A stretch of 64,000 nt of DNA from Epiperipatus broadwayi (GCA_028023455.1 JAQFVV010006220.1:7857852-7921851); one strand, 5' to 3'. Positions 34,936 through 45,985 are shown, counted from the first letter of the stretch. The notes: a model not told the origin generated them from the letters alone. Made by a program: numbers and translations.

Positions 34936-37639
34936 CTATATAGTATAGTAGTTCTAAAATTTATGATGCACGTTTATAAAATTAGATTTAGAATAAATTA
35001 TGATAAGGAATAGCAAACTACTTGAGTGTAATCTCTTGATATATCAAAACTTTTTATTTATTATAAAAAAATTATATATCACTTCATGTTTTTTCAGAAG
35101 GTTAACCGATGAGCATGATCTGGTGACATAGTGATTGTTGGCTTAATCTACATGTACATAATCTGAGGTACAGACTTTAATGGAGCATAGAGGATTTTTT
35201 AGATAATTAATTCTCAACTAACCTATCCAGCCAGTCAATATTAATTGTTAATGGACATATTGCTATTTTTTAACTGAGTATAAGTCTTAGAACAATCTAA
35301 GTTGATCAAATAAGACCATAAAATGAGATTGTTGAAAGGGGCATTATTGTTTTTATTTTTTTAGTCCACAATCACAGTTGAACTGTCCCATCATAAGCTA
35401 GTTTTGTGCATGCTTGTAAAGCTCTTATTACTGCATCTAGTTCTTTAGTTTATAGTAAGCACAGTTATTCACCTTTTAAAATAGTTCTAACATGTCATGC
35501 ACCCATTTTTATAATGTACATTTGAGGACTTCAAATTTTTGGTGTATTCCAGTATGGAAAAAGCTTGCTGTGGTAGTATTCTATTTCTTTCCTTAGCATT
35601 CATAATTAAATGTTTATAAACAATGATTACCCAATTTTCTTTATAATAATGCAGTGAAATTTAAAAAAAAATCGTTATTGTGCGTGGATTTAAAATATTA
35701 AAAAAAAAAAAACTATTCCAAAAATTAAACTATTTATAAATTATACTTTATTAACATGTAATGGATATTTGACTAAGGTCTATTAAGATTATATATATAA
35801 AAACACAATGCTCTAGATTATTTCACAATGGGGTTATTTAAAAAGCTATTAAAAATAATAGAAAACTATGAAAGTGGATTAACAAACAAAAAAATGGAAA
35901 TGCAGAAAGTATTCATTCATCTTGATTGATTAGCTTCAGAAAAATAGCTAGGTCATCAAATTTATGAGTGGAGGTTAAATTTTCATATGGATGTTTATGT
36001 AGTATCAAGGTACAATGAAATTGTATTTATATTTGAACAATATGGGCAAGTATTAATATTTTAACTATAATGAGCATATATCATAAACATGTAGATTGTT
36101 TAATGTTTATGTTCCACCTTCATATTTAGCTTGACAAAGACGATTACATATTCCCATTAACTGACCTCCTCAAAAAAAAAAAAACTCCTATTAGGAATAT
36201 TATCTTCAAATTTACAAACATATTTCTAAAGTAAATCATTTCTTTAGCAAAATGAAGATTGTTTTTTAAAATTAAATTTTCAAATAACTTTTAATGAAGA
36301 TGTATAGCAATATTTTTTAGGGATTTTCACTTTTGTAAACATTACCATATACAAATAAACAAAATTACACTACCAAAGTAGGAACCTTTTTTTCTTTAGG
36401 TTTGAAAAGAAATTGCCCTCGACATTCAGAAGTTTATTTTATTTCCTTAAATTTCCCGATTTTTATTTGCATTATGATTTAATCATTTCAATTTTAAATA
36501 TAAATTTTGTTTTCATTTAATCATTGATTGTTGGATTTTTAAATGCCTGATAATATCTGCATTTTGTTTATTTTTGATAATTTCTTATCTAATATTTAAT
36601 CTGTAAATATGGCATTCTTTTTTAAATTTAGATGGTATTGATTTTATTTTGTATCTACAGAAAATGCACTATGGTAATTATATCATCATAATAGCAGATC
36701 TTTATAAATGCTACTGGTCATTCTTATTACATAATTAAAAAATGGTAGAAAGTTAATGAATAAAAGTTTAAAAATGAGTTTTGCAATAAATTAATTCATA
36801 AATCATAATATATTCACATGCTGTGCTTTAGTTGATTTATTTGATATCTCTTTTTGAAAGACATTTAACTACACTTTGCTTGATTATAAACTCTCCATAA
36901 TAATTTATCTTCAGTCATATCTCCCCAGTGAGAACAATCAATATTGCAATCCCTTAGAGTCCCTTTGAGATAATCTTATTTATGTAAATAGAGTACATTT
37001 ATTAAAATTATCTTTCAGGAGAGTTGTTATCATTCATTCACTTAATATCCAGCAAGCTGAAAAACATCTAATTAGTCTTATGATATTGTCTATTTATTTT
37101 TTATAGGCTTACAAAATATCCTTAAATTAAAAATTTTCTAGTATTTATGTGTTAATAGGAGTTCTAGATATCATTACATTAGAGTAAACAATAGTCATAT
37201 ATACAACTAATTTAGTTAGATTTTTATCACTATAATGAAATGCTGTATCTTTTAACTTGATAAACACAATAGCAACACATTGGAGTCTGTGTTTCATCTT
37301 AACACTCAAGACAGCATCAAGATACAATATAGGTTTTGTTGATCGAAATTTTTATTAGAATTGATTAAAAGCCAAAATAAAAATAAAAATTTATTTTGTC
37401 AATTAAAAGGATGCTCTACAAAATATACTATTTTCCATGCAACCTTTAAGACTTTGATTTATTAATTTATATTTTTTTTAAAAAAAAAATCAATTGCTTT
37501 ATTTGCATGGCAATTTTTAGCTTTGTCAGCAGTTTGAAAATGCTTATCAATTTAAACATCTTGATAGCATTTTACATAAAAAGACTATAACTGTTTACAA
37601 ATACCTATTATATAATCAAAAGTTTGTTACTCAAAGTTC
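34936..37639. other. AT-rich intergenic stretch
   Basis: No gene or element recognised; homopolymers and AT microsatellites only. Confidence 0.5.
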
Positions 37640-37725
37640 ATAAGTTTGAACACTGGAAGTGCCAAGAGCTGGAGTCGCAATTCAAAGATCTTGAGCTCCA
37701 TGTTTGACTTTCTACCCCCTCTAAA
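37640..37725 (-). mobile_element. Old tRNA-derived SINE relic
   Basis: Resembles 38020-38110 on the same strand: GAACACTGGAAGTGCCA at one end and a GAGCTC-centred middle. On the minus strand the GGCACTTCCAGTGTTC end follows a degenerate B-box position. Weakly supported. Confidence 0.3.
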
Positions 37726-38019
37726 ATATACAAGTCAATATCTATTACGATAATAGTGAAAATGTTCTCATATTTTTAAATCACTAGCCTTTTTTTTTTT
37801 TTTTTTTTAGATCTTGCACATTGTCAAAGTTTTATTTTGTGATTTTCCTGTTCATTGAACTTCCATTCGTAAAACAGCAATCCTTTTTATAATGGTGTTT
37901 TACAATTATTCAATCATGATCTAAAAACATATTGAATGAAGTTATGATGAATGAAGATATTCTGCATATATATTGTAGATTTCCTATAATAATTTTCGAA
38001 CGGTTTATTGCTTTGAAGT

Positions 38020-38112
38020 TGGCATGAAGTTAAGCACAGGAAATGACAAAATTGAACTATGACCTATGGACCTCGAGTCCAGAGTCTGCCATTCTATCAT
38101 TATTTTGAGCCA
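38020..38112 (-). mobile_element. tRNA-derived SINE unit
   Basis: On the minus strand: TGTGGCTCAAAATAATG (A-box position), then ATGGCAGACTCTGGACT with a GACTCGAGGTC anticodon-arm-like hairpin, then ATAGTTCAATTTTGTCA (B-box position). This is the order and spacing of a tRNA-related SINE head. Box sequences have diverged from consensus, so it is a fossil rather than a tRNA gene. Confidence 0.45.
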
Positions 38113-38915
38113 CATAGGACATTTCATGTACTTGCAACAAATATATATATATTAGTCAGTAGACTGAAAAAATAAAAAGTATATACTTATATTGAAACAA
38201 AAAATTAAACAATTTTTATGAGATGAGATAATGTACTCTAATAATAGTGAATAAGAAATCCTTCATTTATAATTTATTAAAGTTTATTTTCAAAAATCCA
38301 TATCTAAACTTATATATATATAAAAACCAATAGCAATATTAGATTTAATATGTAATTAAATTAATCACGATTATATTAAGTAATCACAAATTTAAAAAAA
38401 ATAATTTATATCTTTCTAATATATACTTAAAAGAGTAAAGATATGCTATGGGTTTGAGCATCTTTAGAATGTTTCCACATTGTTAGTGATAATTGAATTT
38501 TATTTCCCTTTATAGTTATACCAGTACTTCTTTGAATAATTCTTTTTTTTTTTTTAAATTATATTATTGGATGATCTCTTGGATTGGCTACCTGAAAAAA
38601 ATATTTAACTGAAAAAAAAAAAGTTTAAATTCTATATGTACTTATTGTAGGCATATGAGGATAATATACATTGTTAGAAAATATAGAATTGAAATCAAAT
38701 ATTTACATTTAAAAACTATAAATACCATTACAAATGCTTTAAAAATGTTTTTTTAATAATTTCTCCATGTAAATATAAGCAGAAGACTACTTGTATAGAG
38801 AATAAAAAATAGATGAAAAGTTCTGAAGATCCTAATTATTACTATGACTGTTATAATGCTCATGTTTTTCTCTATTTAGTTTTCTGCCTATTTTTATAGA
38901 AAATGGTACTCATCT
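38113..38915. other. AT-rich intergenic stretch
   Basis: Nothing recognised. Confidence 0.5.
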
Positions 38916-39989
38916 TATAGGTAAAGGCACTGCTCTATGGCACGTTTTTCGCGCCAAAACACATAAAAATGCTGTTTCCGCGGCCGAAACGTTCGAACCC
39001 GCGTTTTCTATAATACCACTTTTTTGTTGTGCTACAGAATGCAGGCCGCTATGTCGCGTCGCAGTACAGCATGTATGTCGCATAGCTGCAAATACATTTT
39101 CCGAATTCGCACAATTTATAAAATAATTACGGCTTGATAAGAGAGTTTGTATTTGAATTGTATTGAAATGTTGTTTTCGTTGGATTTTTTTTGTATCTTA
39201 AACTACTGAAATGTTCAGATTTTTTAAAACAATAATTATGACTTTTTACAATGTACTGTATTGAACTTTTATTTGGGAAAATGTTAAATATGTATTTTTT
39301 TATTGAGTTGCAATTAGGTAACGTGACAAAGAAGATTCTACCATCTGTATATTTTTGAAGTAAAAAAGAGCGGTAGGAAAAAAATTTCCAGTAAGAAAAG
39401 TCCAAATATACAGGTTTTTTTGTAAATTTAATAAAAAGCAAGTATTATAAACATGTTTAATAAGTAAAGAAGATATTTGTATGTGTTGTTATTTAAAAAA
39501 GTTTGAGTTTCTTTCTTCTGTCCGAGTATGGTTACGATTTTGAATTTTTTTATTTTAGCATTACAAACAAACAGAACACTAACCCTAAAACTAAACCAAA
39601 ACTAACCCTAAATCTAACCATAACAACTTTTACTTTTATTACGATTATTATTTTTTAGTTAAACAACAACAAAAAAAGTCATAACACAAGTAAAAAAATA
39701 TCCGATAGAAATTGATAAAAAAAAAAAGCCGTAATACAATTTAAAAAGTATACAATATAAAAAACACGAATCAAATTGTAATTTGTTGATTTTATTTTAC
39801 ATTTATTATTATTATTTAAATTGTATATGTTAATAAAAAATAACATTTAAAAAAGACGATTTTGTTTTGTTTTTATTTTCGCATTACAAAAAAGCACAGA
39901 AAAATTATTAAAATCAACGGCCCATGAATGTTCATATTTTATAGTTTTAGCGTGAAAACGGCGCCATCCAACGGCATCTTTATCTATAA
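38916..39989. mobile_element. Element with ~45-bp inverted termini, unclassified
   Basis: The left end (38916-38960: TATAGGTAAAGGCACTG...ATGGC...GTTTTTCGCGCCAAAAC) and the reverse complement of the right end (39989-39944: TATAGATAAAGATGCCG...ATGGCGCCGTTTTCACGCTAAAAC) match at roughly 70%. The interior shows CpG-rich subterminal sequence (38940-39110), AT-rich middle and a run of CTAACCCTAA-like repeats (39580-39625). No transposase frame is convincing; the minus frame 39127-39441 has no domain I recognise. A non-autonomous DNA transposon is the best guess. TATA flanks both ends. Confidence 0.4.
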
Positions 39990-40230
39990 TACAAGCACCT
40001 ATGAAAAAAAAAATCATATATTCAGATCAAATATTCAAAATAAAAATAAGGCAACAATATATTGGAAAAATATTTTTGATTTTTTAGTTCATGATTATTA
40101 TAACATGTTTTGAAGTATGGAAAAGTAAATATACAAATTAGTACATGCTCAACAAAAAATAGCATATAAATTTACACCATTATATATAGAGCTCGCTAAA
40201 CTCTTAACAAGCTTTGTAGAGTACCCCCAA

Positions 40231-40266
40231 CCTCAGACCGGTTTCTGTTTCTGATGCTTCAGTGAG
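40231..40266 (-). ncRNA. Hammerhead relic, unit C1
   Basis: Minus strand CCTCA, CTGAAGC (core with A9 changed to C), a decayed stem II, GAAAC, CGGTC and TGAGG. Stem I CCTCA/TGAGG is intact over 5 bp. Cleavage position between 40235 and 40236 on the + numbering. Confidence 0.5.
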
Positions 40267-40611
40267 GTGCTAGGATATTCACTCATTAGATTAAAAGATA
40301 CCAGGACAAGCCCAGCACTTTATCTAATGTATAACTATTAAGTAAAAACTCTGAAATTTTCAGACATCTATATGTCTTCCAATCCAGCTATCTAACTTAA
40401 ATAGCCATATGGGACTGAACTAAGTTCAAATACACCATATATTAATGGCTTTAGCAATATAAAATCGCCAAAGTCATCATAGCAAAAAATAAAATTACAA
40501 AAACATCAAGTCAGATGTCACATGACTTAATTTAATAAGCTTGGGTTTACAAATGTTATATACAGAGCTCGCAAAACAAATTTTTAACAAGCTTTGTAGA
40601 AATACCCCCAA

Positions 40612-40650
40612 TCTCAGACTGGTTTCTGCTATGGGTGTCCTCAGTGAGGT
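40612..40650 (-). ncRNA. Hammerhead motif, unit C2
   Basis: Minus strand: stem I CCTCA (40649-40645)/TGAG (40616-40613), core CTGAGGA (40644-40638), GAAA (40626-40623), stem III ACCAGT, and cleavage triplet GTC. The segment between the core halves no longer forms a good stem II. Confidence 0.5.
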
Positions 40651-40851
40651 GCTAGGATATTCAATCATTAAATTAAAAATACCAGGACAAACAGCACTTT
40701 ATCTAATGTATAACTATTAAGTAGAAACTGAAATTTTCAGAGCTCCATATGTCTTTCAATCCAGCTATCTAACTTAAATAATAGTTATACATTAGATAAA
40801 GTGCTGGGCTTGTCTTGGTATTTTTAATCTAATGATTGAATATCCTAGCAT

Positions 40852-40886
40852 CTCACTGAGGAGCCAATAGCAGAAACTGGTCTGAC
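40852..40886 (+). ncRNA. Hammerhead motif, unit C3
   Basis: Core CTGAGGA (40856-40862), short stem II GC/GC (40863-40864 with 40870-40871), GAAA (40873-40876), stem III AC..GT, cleavage expected after C40882, stem I TCA/TGA. Confidence 0.5.
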
Positions 40887-40951
40887 GTTGGAGGTATTCT
40901 ACAAAGCTTGTTAAGAGTTTGTTTTGCAAGCTCTATATATAATATTTGTAA

Positions 40952-41165
40952 AGTCAAAAAACTTCACATAAATATATCGGAGAGACTTTCTTTTCAAAAA
41001 AAATTATTGATATACATTATATAAACTACATAAATAAAATATAAATATCCAACGTTTCGTCCATTTTTCAATAATAATATGGACTTTATCAAGGTTCTAT
41101 AAAACAGAGAAAAACAACATTAAAGATAATAAAAATAAAATATAATAAAAAATAAAATAAAATAC
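40952..41165 (-). repeat. Penelope A terminal repeat, 3' copy
   Basis: About 210 bp; reverse complement of 42290-42498. Same sense as the coding relic, 130 bp after its stop. Contains the hammerhead-like block at 41053-41094. Confidence 0.8.
41053..41094 (-). ncRNA. Hammerhead-like motif in Penelope A 3' repeat
   Basis: Minus strand: CC, TTGATAA (two changes from CTGATGA), stem II GTCCAT/ATGGAC (6 bp), GAAA (41058-41055), stem III ACGT, then T and GG pairing the leading CC. Stem II and the GAAA half are perfectly kept; the first core half is altered identically in both terminal copies. Confidence 0.55.
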
Positions 41166-41294
41166 CTATAAACCAAAAAAAATGGAAAAATTGTATAACA
41201 TAACATCTCCTTACAAAGTGAGAAAAATTTTTTAACACTAAAAAGAAAAAATATTCACATAAAAACAGTCAATTCTTTTGTATAAATATATAAA

Positions 41295-41956
41295 CTACTT
41301 TAACATTTTATTTAAACTAGGATATAAATGTTCTATATAAATACTCTCTTTGTTAAATCTTTCAAAGTAATTACCAATACATTCCAAAGGTCGAATTTCA
41401 TAGTCTTTATGTCCTGTTTCCAATTTATGACAAAAGATAGCAGATTTCTTATCAATCATATGCTGATATAGTCTAGTCTTTAATTTATTTTTGCTTGTTC
41501 CAATATAGAATACATTGTTTTTACAATTCAAACATTTAATTAAATACACTGAATTCATAGCTTCAAGCATATTAAATTCTTTATGATTAATCAAAGATCT
41601 TAAAGTTCTCTTCTTTTTGTATATAGGTTTCATATTTATACAGTATCTTTTATTAATTTTATTTAATAATTCATTTAATTTTAAAAATACAAATTTAGAT
41701 AACTTAAAACCAATATAAATATTATTATCTATAAAAAAATTTTTATTTTCGTCTTTATTACCATCATGTTCTTTAATTGTTTCATTATTTACATTTTTAT
41801 TTTTATAAACATTCATATAAATACTATTTCTAATTTTATTCAAATTTTTTGTAGAAAACAAATAATTTATAATTCTATATGGATATTCATTTATTATACA
41901 TTCCTTTTTTATACAATTTAATTCTTTATTTAAACTATATTCATTTGAACATAATT
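41295..41956 (-). pseudogene. Penelope-like GIY-YIG endonuclease domain
   Basis: The open minus frame extends from about 41956 to the stop at 41295, longer than its first possible start, and begins inside the RT C-terminal region (NEYPYRIINYLFSTKN). The endonuclease is in the last ~90 residues: NSVYLIKCLNCKNNVFYIGTS (GIY strand with a Cys pair, then YIG), KLKTRLYQH (catalytic Arg helix), FCHKLETGHKDYE (the conserved H...TGH), and FNKESIYIEHLYPSLN (Glu of the metal site). The order and spacing fit Penelope-like elements, whose endonuclease nicks target DNA for priming. All key residues look present. It is separated from the RT frame by a single-base shift near 41945-41955, so this copy cannot make the fused protein. 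Confidence 0.85.
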
Positions 41957-42290
41957 TATTCTATTGTTTATGATATTAACTTTGCATTTAAAATCAATAT
42001 CAGAATTCCAGTTTGTTAAAATCCCAGTATACATTTTTTTTCTATAAACCTCAGTCTCTATTCTAATTCTATTATTTTTATAAAATTTATAAATCTTTAC
42101 ATCCATATATTCAATACTATTATTATTTTCTTTTTCCAAAGTAAACTTAATATTTTCTATTCTATTATTAATAAAATTCCAAAACTTAAATGATTTATTC
42201 ATATTACCATTAAATATCATGAAATAATCATCTACATAACGTACATAAAACATAGGTTTATGACAAACACTAAAAAAACTTTTTTCAAAA
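41930..42290 (-). pseudogene. Penelope-like reverse transcriptase C-terminal part
   Basis: The minus frame enters from the terminal-repeat junction near 42290 (FFSVCHKPM) and runs to a stop at 41930. It contains MFYVRYVDDYFMIF, the RT motif C with both catalytic Asp residues, then FKFWNFINNRIENIKFTLEKENNNSIEYMDVKIYK (motif D/E region, where MDV corresponds to the usual LDV), then TEVYRKKMYTGILTNWNS (thumb segment common to Penelope RTs). Motifs A and B and everything upstream are missing. Low-complexity Asn/Lys codons reflect the AT-rich genome. Inactive because truncated and frameshifted. Confidence 0.85.
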
Positions 42291-42498
42291 TTGCCTTTTT
42301 ATTTTATTTTAATTTTATTTTTATTATCTTTAATGTTGTTTTTCTCTGTTTTATAGAACCTTGATAAAGTCCATATTATTGAAAAATGGACGAAACGTTG
42401 GATATTTATATTTTATTTATGTAGTTTATATAATGTATATCAATAAATTTTTTTGAAAAGAAAGTCTCTCCGATATATTTATGTGAAGTTTTTTGACT
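42290..42498 (+). repeat. Penelope A terminal repeat, inverted 5' copy
   Basis: Inverted copy of 40952-41165, joined directly to the truncated RT. A 3-bp ATT difference lies in the hammerhead loop. Confidence 0.8.
42359..42402 (+). ncRNA. Hammerhead-like motif in Penelope A inverted repeat
   Basis: Core half TTGATAA (42361-42367), stem II GTCCAT (42369-42374)/ATGGAC (42386-42391), GAAA (42392-42395), stem III ACGT, cleavage position T42399, and stem I CC/GG with an outer TATA/TATA pairing. Confidence 0.55.
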
Positions 42499-42546
42499 TT
42501 ATAAATTTGATAATACATTTGAAAAGATAGAAAAAGAAGTTTATAT

Positions 42547-42613
42547 TATAATATTTGTAAACACAAGCTTATTAAATTAAGTCATGTGACATCTGATTTG
42601 ATTTTTTTGTAAG
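42547..42613. repeat. Remainder of family C unit C3 after nested insertion
   Basis: ACACAAGCTTATTAAATTAAGTCATGTGACATC here is the reverse complement of the end of unit C1 (about 40510-40556), showing that the Penelope element split a pre-existing family C inverted unit. The first 14 bases are the target duplication. Confidence 0.7.
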
Positions 42614-43094
42614 TTTACACTGATTTTGTAAAATAATTGATATATATTTGGTATAATCATATTTTTAATTTATAATCTCAAGACAATGAATTCAAGATTA
42701 GTTTAGATCTTTACTTAAAACTATGTTATGAATGTTATTTTCCATTTTCAGAATAATAGCAAATATAATTAATATCCAATAAAAAGTAAGGCAGTTTTGA
42801 TTATTTAAAGTCCATTTACAATATTTTTAATTCTGCACAAGCTAAAACATTATTTTGCCAAATGTGATTTAGTATAATACTGAACTTATAATTAAGGGTA
42901 ACAGAATTGATTCTTGGTTTGAGCATCATAAATTAAAAAAAAAAAAAACCTAGTTCAATCATTTAAAATAAATTTATGCTTTATCTATCACTAGGGTATC
43001 TGAATATCACAAGAAGCTCCAAGTCTAATCATATGTTTATCAACTTTTAAACTCTCTTATTATAAATTAATATTAAAATAGGCAAACTTTTTAT
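42614..43094. other. AT-rich intergenic stretch
   Basis: Nothing recognised. Confidence 0.45.
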
Positions 43095-43540
43095 AAAGTA
43101 GTGCCACTCTGTACAAGCCAGAGTAATCAGAAGGCTTGTGCATAAAATCCCTATCTAGTGCCTACTCATTCAATATCTCCAGGCTAGTTTCTAGCTTGTG
43201 GCTTTTGTCAGTGAGGGGCCTTGGATCTGAGAGCACTGCACCTAGATCTTAGGATCTAAAGAAACCCTCCGCAGTCATCTTTTATCTCAACTACAAAACT
43301 ATGAAAATAAAATTGAAAACAATATTTTTAATCCAAGGTCATTAGCTTATATAGTCATAGGTCTGAACTCAGTTCAATACCCATACATTTTGATGTCTTT
43401 GGTTCTTTAATAACCATAGCCACCACTATCCTATTAGGCAGGATCACATGATCACAATTTCTTATGCTTGCTCATAACTGTTATTAAAACAGCAAAACTC
43501 TCCATACAGATCATGTGATGTTTAGTGGTTTAATAAATTA
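43095..43540. mobile_element. Family B element, second copy, non-palindromic
   Basis: The left 170 bp (43095-43265) matches one arm of the 23-kb fold-back: AGAAGGCTTGTGCATAAAATCCCTATCTA, through GGATCTGAGAGCACTGCA. The right part (43440-43535) carries ATCACATGATCACA, AGCAAAACTCTCCATACAGAT and GATCATGTGATGTTTAGTGGTTT; the last is the inverse of the unpaired leader at 23089. The complete element thus has termini based on AAACCACTAAACATCACATGATC, and the 23-kb copy has lost one end. Confidence 0.6.
43168..43227 (-). ncRNA. Hammerhead motif, family B copy 2
   Basis: Minus strand core CTGACAA (43211-43205; G8 changed to A, C3 intact), stem II AGC/GCT with CACAA loop, GAAA (43191-43188), and stem III ACTAG. 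Together with the 23-kb copy, the intact family ancestor can be inferred position by position. Confidence 0.55.
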
Positions 43541-45659
43541 ATATGATTTTTTTATGTTTTAGAAAATTGTCATTTAAAAATGTTTTGACATTACATAAAA
43601 CAAAGCAGAAAAAAGGAATGGTATTTCAGATGCTGTGCTACAAAATTATAGACAACCTTTTCTTGTGACATTTGATATAAATACTTTATTAAACAATTTG
43701 TAACACAGCAACAATCATAAAAAAGTGCACTTAACATTTATTTAGTTTGAAATAATAATTGAAAGTTGTTACTTATAAAATATTATAAATAATATAATTC
43801 AGCTAATAAAAAAAATCTATAAAATACAACTTTATGCAAATTCTATAAGTTAAAATAATTATTTATAAAAAAATATATTTATTTTTTCTTAAGTAACTTG
43901 ATGGCTACATAGATACAATTTCGCATTAATCTATTAAACCATATTACGATTAAATTAAATAAAAGACTGAACATTTAGCTTAAAAGTTACTATCACTTAT
44001 ATGAATAGTTTATTGATTATGTTAAATATTTTTGGATCAATTATTATTGGAAGTATAAATAATGGATTCGAACCTTGATTAGAACTTCATTAGAAATCTA
44101 ATTGAATAAATTATCAAAAGGAAAAATCAGAGTGACTTTTTTTCTAAAAAAAAATTATCAGCATTATCTCTCATCTCTAACCTCCATATTGCAACTATTC
44201 AATACCCTCTCTCATTAAATACTCATTTTATAATGATATTTACTCATGTATTCTAGACATCATTAAACACCCAGATTTCTGTGGCTATATTGACAATTCT
44301 ATATTGCAAAATTTGGGGGGAAAAAATCTTAAATATTTTTTAGACAAGTTTAAAAAAATAGAGAAAGCAAACTAGGCAGGGAATGAATCTTATTAAAATT
44401 ATAAAAATAATTCAAAAATACCGAATAGTTAAATTTATTGAAATAATCTGATTTTCTAAAAAAAAAAAAAAATCTTTGATATCAAAAGAATAAAACTATT
44501 GATGGAAGTTTTACAGAAAATGGGTTCAATAAAACATCATCTATGGAAGAATTTTATATAACATTAATGGGGATGCATTTTGAGAATGATGAAAACATTG
44601 AATGTAAATTTGGTTCGTAAATGAATCCATAATTCATGCAGTTTTTCTGATGCTACATTGAGAAAAGCTATCTTCCCATAATAAGAAATATAACATTATT
44701 ATGAAGAAATATTTAAATCAATTGAACTGTTTTCTAAGCTTATTGACTGATGTGTATTTTTATATTCTTGATGTTTCACCAACTGTGATTGACATCTGAG
44801 ACAAAAGAAAATTTATATTCCCAAGCTCTTTTTATTGACTGATTTTTCTGGAATATAGAAAAATAATTTTAAAAATATGTCAATATATAATAATATTTAT
44901 ACAATCAGTTGTAAAATGGGAATAGTTAAAAAATATAATCATTCTTCTGTTAAATGCATTTATGTATATAATAGGATTCATGTCTTTTGCTTCCAAATCT
45001 CAACTTATTGACATTTAAAATCTATGTTATGGATATAGTAGTTCTTAAAAGTTATCTAGAAACTTTCAAGACATTATTTAATTGGACAATTTAATATTTA
45101 ATTCTGCATAAGTTTTGGTGAGATTCATCAATTTTATTATAGATATGTATTTATAGGCATTTAAAAATTACGTTTATACAACAACAGCAACAAAAAAATT
45201 GAATACAATATAGTATATATTTTCTTTCAAAAACAAATTTAGAGCAAAGAAATACAGACTGAAAAGTATAAAACAAGTAAATGATTATGAGATAGCATGC
45301 AAAAAAAAGGAAAAAAAAAAGATATATTTGAGTTGATGTTTGCACAGGAAACATTGTGACTTGTTTGTTGTTTTGAAAATAAATCATAGAAGCATAATTT
45401 CTCTAAAGTTCATTGTCTTTGTCACCCAGTTCCAACATCTATTTGTGGTAAATGAAGCAGGGAAGATTAAAATGATGCTGTTAATAGGTAATATTAGTAT
45501 TCATGTTTCAGTTTTATGAAATGATGTAAGATATATTTTGCTGGATTTGATTGACCTTGTATCTTGTTTAGATGATCTATATTTTAGCTTATTTTCTAGT
45601 TTTATTTTATTTTCCAGTTTAGGTTATGATGTGTTTAGAGGTATTGATTATTCATGGTT
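43541..45659. other. AT-rich intergenic stretch
   Basis: No gene or element recognised. Open frames here (45151-45387, 45538-45777) are phenylalanine/tyrosine-rich noise or unsupported. Confidence 0.45.
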
Positions 45660-45689
45660 GACTTCTCCCTTTTTTTTTGGGGGGGGGAG

Positions 45690-45985
45690 GTATTTTAGTC
45701 AACAGCCACTCGACAAAGTGAAGTTGCAGAAAAGCTCTATCCAATTGCAATGGAGTTCCAGGTTTGCGCAGCTGTGAAGGGGTCAGTGGTGCGCATATCT
45801 TTATCCTTTTCCCTGTTTAGTATTTGCTGAAATGTTGTGAATATATTATAAAGGGTTTCTGCCTGGAACACCAGCTTACAGCGCAATGCCCAGATGGAAA
45901 AGTTAATTATGGCCGAAAGCCGGATCTTGGAGAATTATGACTTTTTCAATTGCCATCTTGAGGTTCATATACTCAGATATTTTTA
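45690..45985. other. Unexplained patch of balanced composition
   Basis: About 300 bp with far higher GC than the surroundings, starting just after a G-run (45679-45687). Segments such as TGCCTGGAACACCAGCTTAC and GGCCGAAAGCCGGATCTT are not low-complexity. No continuous frame with splice signals, no terminal repeats and no relative elsewhere in the window were found. It could be a conserved non-coding element, an exon fragment or an old SINE core. Confidence 0.3.

Larger units (their letters stand above)
40178..40951. mobile_element. Tandem plus inverted hammerhead element, family C
   Basis: Two direct units, C1 (40178-40556) and C2 (40557-40778), have period about 376-381 bp. They are followed by an inverted unit C3 (40779-40951, continuing at 42547-42613 after the nested Penelope element). 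Shared blocks include TAACAAGCTTTGTAGA, GTGAGGTGCTAGGATATTCA, and GCACTTTATCTAATGTATAACTAT. Each unit has a hammerhead block. TTTACAC at 40171-40177 and 42614-42620 may be the flanking target duplication of the original insertion. The units are non-coding. Tandem HHR monomers of 300-400 nt are the known form of animal retrozymes. Confidence 0.65.
40952..42546 (-). mobile_element. Penelope-like retroelement A, nested, 5'-truncated
   Basis: Insertion into family C unit C3, flanked by a 14-bp duplication TATAATATTTGTAA (40938-40951 and 42547-42560). Inverted terminal repeats occupy about 40952-41165 and 42290-42498, nearly identical. Between them, on the minus strand, lie the end of the reverse transcriptase (YVDD) and a GIY-YIG endonuclease, in the canonical Penelope order. 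The RT fingers and N-terminal region are missing. The right-hand 48 bp (42499-42546) have no partner. One frameshift separates the RT and EN frames. The high similarity of the terminal repeats and mostly open frames suggest a fairly recent insertion. Confidence 0.85.

Noticed and set aside
39580-39625. CTAACCC-like repeats as an interstitial telomere
   Set aside because: Only two or three imperfect units and located inside an inverted-repeat element; too short for a telomeric tract.
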